NCBI GenBank assembly: GCA_902826945.1
Contig: CADEGS010000004.1
Coordinates: 19,673 to 83,672, forward strand
Source: an uncultured bacterium
Lineage (GTDB): Bacteria; Planctomycetota; UBA1135; GCA-002686595
Length of the DNA: 64,000 nucleotides
Direction of reading: 5' to 3'
Numbering within the stretch: position 1 is the stretch's first letter; the number at the start of each line of letters is the position of its first letter. The translations under genes and the position numbers were made by a program. Below are positions 57,690 through 64,000 of the stretch, one piece after another. The notes under the pieces are model-generated. The model did no database searches. It was given only the letters and a program-made list of their open reading frames with translations, and was not told where the DNA came from.

Positions 57690-58292
57690 TCAGCTGCGCT
57701 TGCGCAGGACGGAGTCGAACGCGAACGACAGGAAGTCGTCCACGGGCTGCAGGCTCTTGTCGATCTGCATGCGGATCGTGGCGCCCTCCCAGAGCATCAC
57801 GAGCGCGGCGGCCAGCCGCTCGGGATCCTGCTCGGCCCCGACCTCGCCGGCGGCCTGCGCCTCGCGGATCGTGCGCGCGAGGACGGCGCTCCACTGGTCG
57901 TAGGCGCACTTGAGCGCCGCGTGCACGGTGGGCGAGAGCTGCGCGGTCTCCAGCGCCAGCTTCGGGATCAGGCACTGGCGCGCGGGGCCGTTCGCGGCGC
58001 AGTGCTCGCGGCTGCGCTCGAAGATCGCCCGCAGGCGCGCGAGCGGCGAGCGCTGGCGGTCGGCCAGGATCGGCCGCAGCTCCTCGAGGTACTGGGCGGT
58101 CTCGTGCTCGACCAGCGCGACGCCGAAGTCCTCCTTCGACGCGAAGTAGTGGTAGAAGGAGCCCTTCGGGACGCCCGCGCGGCCGAGGATCTCGGCCAGC
58201 CCGCAGCTGTTGAAGCTCTTCTCGGCGATCGCCTGGGCGCCGATCTCGAGCAGGCGCTCGCGGGTGCCGGCGGTCTTCGCGGTGGCCTTCAC
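57690..58292 (-). CDS. TetR-family repressor (AcuR/NemR-like)
   Basis: This 200-residue regulator has an N-terminal HTH (about residues 28-60: GLAEILGRAGVPKGSFYHYFASKE) and a C-terminal ligand-binding region of the TetR_C_16/AcuR type, with the GPARQCLIPKLALE segment. NemR and AcuR relatives sense electrophiles or acrylate-like compounds through Cys residues; one Cys here is in that conserved position. GTG 58292 is the start. It lies upstream of the pump 2 operon on the same strand, and near-identical 15-bp sites lie in front of both, so it likely represses itself and the pump. Confidence 0.9.
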   Translation of the reverse strand: MKATAKTAGTRERLLEIGAQAIAEKSFNSCGLAEILGRAGVPKGSFYHYFASKEDFGVALVEHETAQYLEELRPILADRQRSPLARLRAIFERSREHCAANGPARQCLIPKLALETAQLSPTVHAALKCAYDQWSAVLARTIREAQAAGEVGAEQDPERLAAALVMLWEGATIRMQIDKSLQPVDDFLSFAFDSVLRKRS

Positions 58293-58303
58293 GGCGGACA
58301 GAG

Positions 58304-58318
58304 TAGACCGGTCGTCTA
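58304..58318 (-). promoter_or_regulatory. TetR operator upstream of its own gene
   Basis: TAGACCGGTCGTCTA lies 12 bp upstream of the GTG at 58292. On the minus strand it falls between TTGAAG and TACTCT, which are about 16 bp apart and could be -35 and -10. Binding would block this promoter, predicting autorepression. Confidence 0.75.
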
Positions 58319-58371
58319 GACCTTCAAGCGCCGGGCCGGATTTCCGCTGGCGGGGTCCCTGGGCGGCGCGG

Positions 58372-60369
58372 TCAGGCCTGGAGGAGCAGGTGGCCGCCGG
58401 CGGTGACGCTGGCCCGCCAGCCGGGGGGCAGGAGGGTCGTGCCGGAGTACTCCTCGATCACGGCGGGGCCCTCGAAGGCGCAGCCGGGGGAGAGCGCGTC
58501 GCGGTCGATCACGCGCGCGCGGACGGGGACGGAGCGCCCGAGCCACACGCGGCGCTCGCCGAGCACGGCCTCGGCGGGGAGCCGGCGCGCGCGCGGGCGG
58601 GTCGGGCGCTCGCGCGCCTCGCGCACGAGCGCGCGCGCGCGCAGGCACACGAGCTCGATCGGACGCTCCAGGCGGTAGCCGTAGAGCGCCTCGTGCGCGC
58701 GGTGGAAGCGCTCCTGCGCGTCGCCCGCGTCGGGCACGGCGATCTCGAACGACTGGCCGCGGTAGCGCAGGTCGAGCGCGTGCTCGAGCAGCACGCGGCC
58801 GCCCGCGCGCGTCCCGCCGGCGGCGAGCCGCGCGCGCGCCTCGCGCGCCAGCGCGCGCTGCGCGGCGCGGCGGCGTGCGGCGGGCCAGCGCTCGAGCGGC
58901 TCGAGCACGGCGCGCTCGGCGTCCGCCAGCGGGCGCGCGGCGCACAGGCCGCGCGCGGAGAGCGCGCCCGGGTGGCGCGGCACGAGCGCGGCCCGCATGC
59001 CGAGGCTCGCCGCCAGCGCGGCGGCGTGCAGCCCGCCGCCGCCGCCGAAGGCGACCAGGGGCAGGCGGCGCGGGTCCTGGCCGCGCTCCATCGTCATCAC
59101 GCCCAGCGCGCGGCGCACGCCGGCGCGCGCGACCTCGAGCACGGCCTGCGCGGCCGCGGCCGGGCGCGCGCCGGCGCGCTTGCCGAGCGCCTCGAAGGCG
59201 CGCGCCACGCGCGCCTCGTCGAGCGCCAGCGCGCCGCCGAGGAAGCGCCCGCTCGCGATGTGGCCGAGCAGGAGGTGCGCGTCGGTCAGGGTCAGCCGCT
59301 CGCTCTTCCCGTAGGCCATCGGCCCCGGGTCGGCGCCGGCGCTCTCGGGCCCGACGTGCAGCGCGCCTCCGGCGTCGAGCTCGACCAGCGAGCCGCCGCC
59401 GCAGCCGATCGTGTGGATGTCGAGCGAGGGCACGGCCACGGGGTGGCCGGCGACGCGCAGCGGCTCCACCGGTCGGCGCGCGGCCTGCGCGCCGACCTCG
59501 TGGAAGGCGACGTCGGTGCTCGTGCCGCCGACGTCGATCGCGACGAAGTCCTCGAGCCCGGCCTCGAAGGCCGCCGCCGCCGCGCCGACGACGCCGCCCG
59601 CGGGGCCCGAGAAGAGCACGCGCACCGGCTCGTCCGCCGCGCGCGCGGCGTCGATCGTCCCGCCGCTCGACTGCAGGAGCTCGAGGCGCGCCGGCGCCAG
59701 GCGCTCGGCGAGCGAGCCCAGGTAGGCGCGCATGCGCGGCACCAGCGCGGCGTTCACGACCGCGGTCGAGAAGCGCTCGACCTCGCGGTGCTCGCGCAGC
59801 AGCTCGGCCGAGCACGTGGTCGGCAGGCCGCACGCGCGCAGGCGCCCGGCGAGCTCGCGCTCGACCGAGGGATCCGCCCAGGCGTGCAGCAGGCAGACCG
59901 CGACGCTCTCGGCGCCGCTCGCCGCGAGGCGGCGGGCGAGGCGCGCCAGCTCGGCGCGCCCGGCGCGCTCCACGCGTAGCACGCCCTCGCCGGCGGGGTC
60001 GGGCCACGAGCGCTCCGCGACGCCGAAGCGCAGGCGCCGCTCGACGAGCGGCGCGGGCTTCGCGGGGTGCAGCGCGTAGATGTGCGGGCGCTCCTGGCGC
60101 CCGATCTCGAGCAGGTCCTCGAAGCCGGCGTTCGTCACCAGCGCCACGCGCGCGAGCGCGCCGGTCAGGAGCGCGTTCAGCGCCACGGTCGTGCCGTGCA
60201 CGACGCGCTCGCCGCGCCGCGCGCCGCCGACCAGCGCCAGCGCGTCGAGCAGCGCGCGCGCGGGGTCGGCGGGGATCGAGGGCGTCTTGGCCACGACCGG
60301 CTCGCCGCGCTCGAGCGCGACGAGGTCGGTGAACGTCCCGCCCGTGTCGATGCCGATCGTGCGCGCCAT
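58372..60369 (-). CDS. hyuA: Hydantoinase/oxoprolinase A-like protein (HyuA family)
   Basis: This 665-residue protein has the actin-like ATPase fold of HyuA: GIDTGGTFTDLV at the start (phosphate 1 motif), VVHGTTVALNALL, AIDVGGTSTDVAF (about residue 280) and a GGGGGLHA loop. Members are ATP-dependent hydantoinases, 5-oxoprolinases or acetone-carboxylase-type subunits, normally with a HyuB subunit. No hyuB gene is adjacent in this window, and the next gene downstream is the TetR regulator. So either the partner lies elsewhere or the protein is not a standard hydantoinase. Confidence 0.88.
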   Translation of the reverse strand: MARTIGIDTGGTFTDLVALERGEPVVAKTPSIPADPARALLDALALVGGARRGERVVHGTTVALNALLTGALARVALVTNAGFEDLLEIGRQERPHIYALHPAKPAPLVERRLRFGVAERSWPDPAGEGVLRVERAGRAELARLARRLAASGAESVAVCLLHAWADPSVERELAGRLRACGLPTTCSAELLREHREVERFSTAVVNAALVPRMRAYLGSLAERLAPARLELLQSSGGTIDAARAADEPVRVLFSGPAGGVVGAAAAAFEAGLEDFVAIDVGGTSTDVAFHEVGAQAARRPVEPLRVAGHPVAVPSLDIHTIGCGGGSLVELDAGGALHVGPESAGADPGPMAYGKSERLTLTDAHLLLGHIASGRFLGGALALDEARVARAFEALGKRAGARPAAAAQAVLEVARAGVRRALGVMTMERGQDPRRLPLVAFGGGGGLHAAALAASLGMRAALVPRHPGALSARGLCAARPLADAERAVLEPLERWPAARRRAAQRALAREARARLAAGGTRAGGRVLLEHALDLRYRGQSFEIAVPDAGDAQERFHRAHEALYGYRLERPIELVCLRARALVREARERPTRPRARRLPAEAVLGERRVWLGRSVPVRARVIDRDALSPGCAFEGPAVIEEYSGTTLLPPGWRASVTAGGHLLLQA

Positions 60370-60452
60370 CTGGGCCCGGCGCGCCGCGCCGCGCGGGCGG
60401 CGGCTGCGCCGGGGAGGGGCGCGCGAGTCTACGGAGGGCCGCCGCGATGCGG

Positions 60453-60458
60453 TACAGT
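60453..60458 (+). promoter_or_regulatory. -10-like hexamer TACAGT
   Basis: TACAGT lies 30 bp upstream of ATG 60489, the start of the MgtC/DUF4010 gene, and belongs to the recurrent TAnnnT set. Confidence 0.35.
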
Positions 60459-60488
60459 CCGGGCGACCACGCGGTCGGGGGGGAGCGC

Positions 60489-61811
60489 ATGCAAGGCGAC
60501 GCGGCGTTCGGTCCGGGCGAGATCGGCCTGGGGCTGTCGGTGGCGCTGGCGGTCGGCGGCCTGATCGGCCTCGAGCGCCAGCGGCACTCGGAGAGCGAGC
60601 GCCGCGCCAGCCTGGGCGGGGCGCGCACGTTCGCGCTGGTCGCGCTGCTCGGCGCGCTGCTGGCGCTGCTCGGGCAGGTCCAGGGCGCGGCGCTCCCGAT
60701 CGCGGGCCTCGTGGCCGTGCTCGCGCTGCAGGTCGTCGGCACGCTCGGCGCGCGCGAGCAGCACGAGGACGAGCCCGGCGGCGACGTGCCGACGGCCTCG
60801 GCCACCGCGCTCGCCGCGCTGGTCGTGTACGCGATCGGGGCGCTGCCGTTCGTGCCGCTGCCGGGGCTCTCGTTCCCGGCGCGGCTGGTCGTCTCGGCGG
60901 GCCTGGGCGTCGTCGTGCTGGCGCTGCTCGCGCTGCGCCGGCCGATCCACGCCTTCGCCGAGCAGCTCTCGCAGGAGGACCTGCTCGCGACGGTGCGCTT
61001 CGCGCTGGTCGCGCTGGTCGCGCTGCCGCTCCTGCCCGACCGCGCCTACGACCGCTACGGCGCGCTGAACCCGTTCCGCATCGGCGTCGTGATCGTCTTG
61101 ATCGCCGGCATCAGCTTCGTCGGCTACGTGGCGGCGCGGCTGTGGGGCGCGCGGCGCGGGCTGGGCGTGACGGCGCTGGCGGGCGGGCTCGTCTCCTCGA
61201 CCGCCGTCACGCTGACGTTCTCGGCGCGCGCGCGCGCGGAGGCGGCGCTCGTGCCTGCCTACGCGCTCGGGATCGCGCTGGCGGCGACGGTGCTCTTCGC
61301 GCGCGTCCTGGCCGAGGTCGCGGCGATCGAGCCGGCGCTCGTCGCGCGCGCGGCCGAGCCGCTCGGCGCCATGCTGGCGACCGGCCTGCTCGGCTGCCTG
61401 GCCTTGTGGCGGCGCTCGTCCGCGCTCGCGCGCTGCGAGCCGCCGGCCGGCCTGCAGAACCCGTTCCGGCTGCGCCCGGCGCTGCGCCTGGGGCTGGTCT
61501 ACGCCGCGATCCGGCTGGTGGCCGCCGCGGCCTGGGAGCGCTTCGGCGCGCAGGGCCTGCTCGTGTCGGCCGCGCTCGCGGGCACGACCGACGTGGACGC
61601 GATCACGATCAGCGTCGCGCGCATGCACGGCGCCGGGCTCGGGACCGCGGACGCCGTGGCCGCGATCGCCGTCGCGACGGTCACGAACACGCTGGTCAAG
61701 GCCGTGCTGGCGGTCGCGCTCGGTGGCCGAGCGCTCGGGATGCGCGTCGCGGCGGTGCTCCTGCCCGTCGCCGCGGCCGGCGCCGGGGTGGCCGTCTGGC
61801 GGCTCGGGTAG
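60489..61811 (+). CDS. MgtC/DUF4010 integral membrane protein
   Basis: This 440-residue protein has an N-terminal MgtC-like part (GLIGLERQRHSESERRASLGGARTFALVALLG, about residues 20-55) and a C-terminal DUF4010 part (ALAGTTDVDAITISVARM, NTLVKAVLAVAL), with about 11-12 membrane helices in total. The function of this combination is unknown; MgtC proteins affect growth under magnesium or acid stress. ATG 60489 is preferred because GGGGGGAGCGC precedes it, over an upstream alternative at 60447 that would begin inside a promoter-like region. Confidence 0.85.
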   Translation: MQGDAAFGPGEIGLGLSVALAVGGLIGLERQRHSESERRASLGGARTFALVALLGALLALLGQVQGAALPIAGLVAVLALQVVGTLGAREQHEDEPGGDVPTASATALAALVVYAIGALPFVPLPGLSFPARLVVSAGLGVVVLALLALRRPIHAFAEQLSQEDLLATVRFALVALVALPLLPDRAYDRYGALNPFRIGVVIVLIAGISFVGYVAARLWGARRGLGVTALAGGLVSSTAVTLTFSARARAEAALVPAYALGIALAATVLFARVLAEVAAIEPALVARAAEPLGAMLATGLLGCLALWRRSSALARCEPPAGLQNPFRLRPALRLGLVYAAIRLVAAAAWERFGAQGLLVSAALAGTTDVDAITISVARMHGAGLGTADAVAAIAVATVTNTLVKAVLAVALGGRALGMRVAAVLLPVAAAGAGVAVWRLG

Positions 61812-61869
61812 GGGCGTCGCGGCGAGGAGCGCCGGGGCGCGCATGGACGGCGACCGGTCGCAAGCGCGA

Positions 61870-61875
61870 TACTCT
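61870..61875 (+). promoter_or_regulatory. -10-like hexamer TACTCT for plsY
   Basis: TACTCT lies 32 bp upstream of ATG 61908 and is a weaker member of the recurrent -10 set. Confidence 0.3.
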
Positions 61876-61907
61876 GCGCCCCGGCGCGTGCGTCCGGGGC
61901 CTCCTCC

Positions 61908-62579
61908 ATGCACTGGAGCCAGAGCCTGCCGCGCGGCCCGGAATGGCTGGCCCTCGCCGGGGCCTACCTGCTCGGCTCGACCGCGTTTGGCCTGATCCTC
62001 GGCCTCGCGCTGCGCGGCGTCGACATCCGCAAGCACGGCAGCGGCAACGCCGGCGCGACGAACGCCGGGCGCGTGCTCGGGCGGCCGTTCGGGCTGGCGG
62101 CCTTCGCCGGCGACTTCCTCAAGGGCTGGGTGGCCTCCGCCTGGCTCGGCCCGCTCGCGGCCCAGTCGCCCGAGCGCGCCGCGACCGCGGCCGCCTGGTG
62201 CGGGGCGGCGGCGGTGGTCGGCCACGTGTGGCCGGTGTTCTTCGGCTTCCGCGGCGGCAAGGCGGTGGCGACCGGCTGCGGCGCCGTGCTCGGCATGGAC
62301 CCGGCGACCTTCCTCGCCGGCGGGCTGGCCTGGCTCGTGACGATCGCGCTGACGCGCATCGTCAGCCTGGCCTCGCTCGCGATGTGTTTCGCCTTCCCCG
62401 CCTTTGCATGGTGGCGCTGGACTTCGAAAGATGGTGGCCCCGAGCTCGTGTGGGCGAGCCTCGCCTTGTGCCTGCTCGTGCTCTGGCGGCATCGCGCCAA
62501 CCTCGGGCGCATCCTGGCCGGCACCGAGCCGCGCCTGGGGCGCCGAGGCGCGCCTTCGCCGCCGCCGGCCCGGAACTGA
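61908..62579 (+). CDS. plsY: Acyl-phosphate glycerol-3-phosphate acyltransferase
   Basis: PlsY is an integral membrane enzyme that transfers an acyl group from acyl-phosphate to glycerol-3-phosphate, the first step of phospholipid synthesis. The 223-residue protein shows the family motifs GSGNAGATNAGRVLG (motif 1, after helix 1), FRGGKAVATGCG (motif 2) and ANLGRILAGTEPRLG (motif 3). About five to six helices are present. ATG 61908 is the start. It is followed 15 bp downstream by gpsA, whose product makes its substrate, a common pairing. Confidence 0.95.
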   Translation: MHWSQSLPRGPEWLALAGAYLLGSTAFGLILGLALRGVDIRKHGSGNAGATNAGRVLGRPFGLAAFAGDFLKGWVASAWLGPLAAQSPERAATAAAWCGAAAVVGHVWPVFFGFRGGKAVATGCGAVLGMDPATFLAGGLAWLVTIALTRIVSLASLAMCFAFPAFAWWRWTSKDGGPELVWASLALCLLVLWRHRANLGRILAGTEPRLGRRGAPSPPPARN

Positions 62580-62594
62580 GGAGACCCTGGAGGC

Positions 62595-63611
62595 ATGCGC
62601 GCGCTCGTGATCGGCGACGGTGGCTGGGGCACGACCCTGGCGATGCTCCTGGTGAAGAACGGCGTCGACACGACGCTGTGGAGCGCCTTTCCCGAGCAGG
62701 CCGACGAGATCCGCCGCACGCGCCGCAACGAGCGCTTCCTGCCGGGCGTCGAGCTGCCGGCCGGGCTGGCCGTCAGCGCCGACCCCTTCGAGGCCGCGAT
62801 CGGCTGCGACCTGGCCGTTTCCGCCGTCCCGACGCAGTTCCTGCGCGGGGTCGCCGAGCGCTTCGAGGACGCGCTGGCGGGCCACGTGCCGCTCTTCTCC
62901 GCGACGAAGGGGATCGAGATCGAGACCTTCCGCACGCCGAGCGAGATCCTGCGCAGCGTGCTCGGCGAGCGCCCGATCGCCGTGCTCAGCGGCCCCAGCC
63001 ACGCCGAGGAGGTCGCGCGCGGCCTGCCGGCCTCGATCGTCGCGGCCAGCACCGACCCCGACGTCGCGGCGCAGGGGCGCGACGCGCTCTCGAGCGAGTG
63101 CTTCCGCGTCTACACGCACACAGACCCCAAGGGCGCCGAGCTCGGCGGGGCGCTGAAGAACGTGATCGCGCTGGCGGCGGGCATCGCCGACGGGCTCGGG
63201 CTGGGCGACAACGCCAAGGCGGCGCTCGTCACGCGCGGGCTGGTCGAGATGGCGCGCTTCGGCCAGCTCCACGGCGCGCGGCCCGAGACCTTCTTCGGCC
63301 TGGCCGGCCTGGGCGACCTGGCGACGACCTGCTACTCGCGCCACTCGCGCAACCGCCACGTCGGCGAGGAGATCGGGCGCGGCAAGACGCTCCAGCAGGT
63401 GCTGTCCGAGATGAACATGGTCGCCGAGGGCGTGTGGACGACGAAGGCGCTCTTCGGCCCCGAGGCCGAGGCCAGCGCGGTGTCGATGCCGATCGCCGAG
63501 CAGGTGCATCGCGTGCTCTTCGAGGGCGGCGACCCGCGCACGAGCGTCACGCGCCTGATGACGCGCGAGCCGGCGGGGGAGATGGACGGGCTGCTCGGGG
63601 GATCGGCCTGA
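62595..63611 (+). CDS. gpsA: Glycerol-3-phosphate dehydrogenase (NAD(P)+)
   Basis: GpsA reduces dihydroxyacetone phosphate to glycerol-3-phosphate, supplying PlsY. The 338-residue protein has the nucleotide-binding motif GDGGWGTTLA at the start (the usual second Ala or Gly is Asp here, GDGGWGTT), FSATKGIE, LSGPSHAEEVARGLP and the catalytic GGALKNVIALAAGIADGLGLGDNAKAAL with its Lys. ATG 62595 is 15 bp after plsY, so they are co-transcribed. Confidence 0.96.
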   Translation: MRALVIGDGGWGTTLAMLLVKNGVDTTLWSAFPEQADEIRRTRRNERFLPGVELPAGLAVSADPFEAAIGCDLAVSAVPTQFLRGVAERFEDALAGHVPLFSATKGIEIETFRTPSEILRSVLGERPIAVLSGPSHAEEVARGLPASIVAASTDPDVAAQGRDALSSECFRVYTHTDPKGAELGGALKNVIALAAGIADGLGLGDNAKAALVTRGLVEMARFGQLHGARPETFFGLAGLGDLATTCYSRHSRNRHVGEEIGRGKTLQQVLSEMNMVAEGVWTTKALFGPEAEASAVSMPIAEQVHRVLFEGGDPRTSVTRLMTREPAGEMDGLLGGSA

Positions 63612-63621
63612 GCGCCCGCCG

Positions 63622-64000
63622 ATGATCGCGTTCCTCGTCTCCCTGGTCGTCACCCTGGCGCTGGTCGCGACCGCGCTCGCCACCGGCCGCGGCGGGCGAC
63701 GGCGCGCGCACGTGCGCGCGGTGGCGGCGGTGCTCGTCTCGCTCGTGGTGACGATCTTCCTCGCCGAGAGGCTCGGCCGCTCCTACGACCTGCGCGCCGC
63801 CGGGCGCATCACGCCGGTGCACCTGACGGTGGCCAAGCTCGCCACGCTGGCCTTCCTCGGGCCGATCGCGACCGGCGTGCGCCTGTGGCGCGACCCGCGC
63901 GCGCGCCCCTGGCACCAGCGCTCGATCGCCCTGGCGCTGGGCCTGACCGTGGTCGCCGTGGTGACCGGGACCTGGATGATCCTGGCCGCGCCGCTGCGCT
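63622..64000 (+). CDS. Integral membrane protein of unknown family, 5' part
   Basis: An ATG 10 bp after the gpsA stop opens a frame that runs off the window end; 126 residues are visible. It starts MIAFLVSLVVTLALVATALA, and four hydrophobic segments can be seen, with HLTVAKLATLAFLGPIATG and a closing VVAVVTGTWMIL. The His-rich helix starts and TGxW motif recall DUF420/cytochrome-b-like small membrane proteins, but this is tentative. It probably continues the plsY-gpsA operon. Confidence 0.55.
   Translation, partial: MIAFLVSLVVTLALVATALATGRGGRRRAHVRAVAAVLVSLVVTIFLAERLGRSYDLRAAGRITPVHLTVAKLATLAFLGPIATGVRLWRDPRARPWHQRSIALALGLTVVAVVTGTWMILAAPLR

Overview
This 64 kb window comes from a very GC-rich bacterial chromosome. 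The best guess at its origin is Planctomycetota. The main reason is the adjacent gene pair at 41.5-44.9 kb: a small ECF-type sigma factor of the planctomycete style, and a Ser/Thr kinase with an N-terminal segment reading RTPEEVCREHPELL...AELDALFP and C-terminal TPRs. This combination is typical of that phylum, but a delta-proteobacterial (myxobacteria-like) origin cannot be excluded from sequence alone. The cell is clearly diderm: it has an Mla lipid-transport locus, two RND pumps with outer-membrane factors, a predicted beta-barrel protein and many lipoproteins. No rRNA, CRISPR array, insertion sequence, integrase or prophage gene was found. There is one tRNA (tRNA-Gly, GCC). No gene-free stretch exceeds 300 bp; the longest are 24426-24701 and 35648-35940.

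Layout. 0-4.4 kb: end of an FlhG/MinD-type ATPase, a ComEA-like DNA-binding protein, a DUF4382-like lipoprotein and an SGNH hydrolase. 4.6-11.4 kb: a 1619-residue regulator (degenerate kinase, TPR, GAF, sigma-54 AAA+, Fis HTH) divergent from a secreted protein of unknown function. 11.5-19 kb: housekeeping metabolism (ABHD14-like hydrolase, nadC, an RsbW-like ATPase, VanZ-like protein, purB, TIM-barrel isomerase, DHH phosphoesterase, thiD), with several overlapping gene pairs. 19-24.4 kb: a divergent unit in which a GAF sigma-54 activator faces a four-gene operon (leader-peptide-like small protein, outer-membrane barrel, DJ-1/PfpI protein, membrane-anchored MBL hydrolase), with CGGACA repeats between them. 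24.7-28 kb: tRNA-Gly followed by a locally less GC-rich pair (MBL lipoprotein, PhoD phosphatase).

28.2-34.2 kb: RND pump 1 (outer-membrane factor, adaptor, permease). 34.3-37.2 kb: a DUF4136/Sel1 lipoprotein and an MFS exporter. 37.3-40.8 kb: MlaE-MlaF-MlaD plus a PqiC-like lipoprotein. 41-44.9 kb: Dps, ECF sigma factor and kinase. 45-50.4 kb: a co-directional enzyme cluster (two alpha/beta hydrolases, YcaC-type isochorismatase-family hydrolase, ABM monooxygenase-like protein, amidohydrolase) ending in a truncated alginate-export-like remnant. 50.4-51.8 kb: a phosphodiesterase lipoprotein. 52-58.3 kb: RND pump 2 (adaptor, permease, outer-membrane factor) with a TetR repressor and two matching 15-bp operators. 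58.4-64 kb: a HyuA-like protein, an MgtC/DUF4010 protein, plsY, gpsA and a truncated membrane protein.

Regulation. A -10-like hexamer (TAGGAT, TAGACT, TACGAT and variants) recurs just upstream of many starts. In nadC and purB it sits so close to a TTG codon that leaderless translation is likely. The candidates for something new are the 19-24 kb sigma-54 unit with its leader-like peptide, and the kinase-TPR-GAF-sigma-54 fusion.
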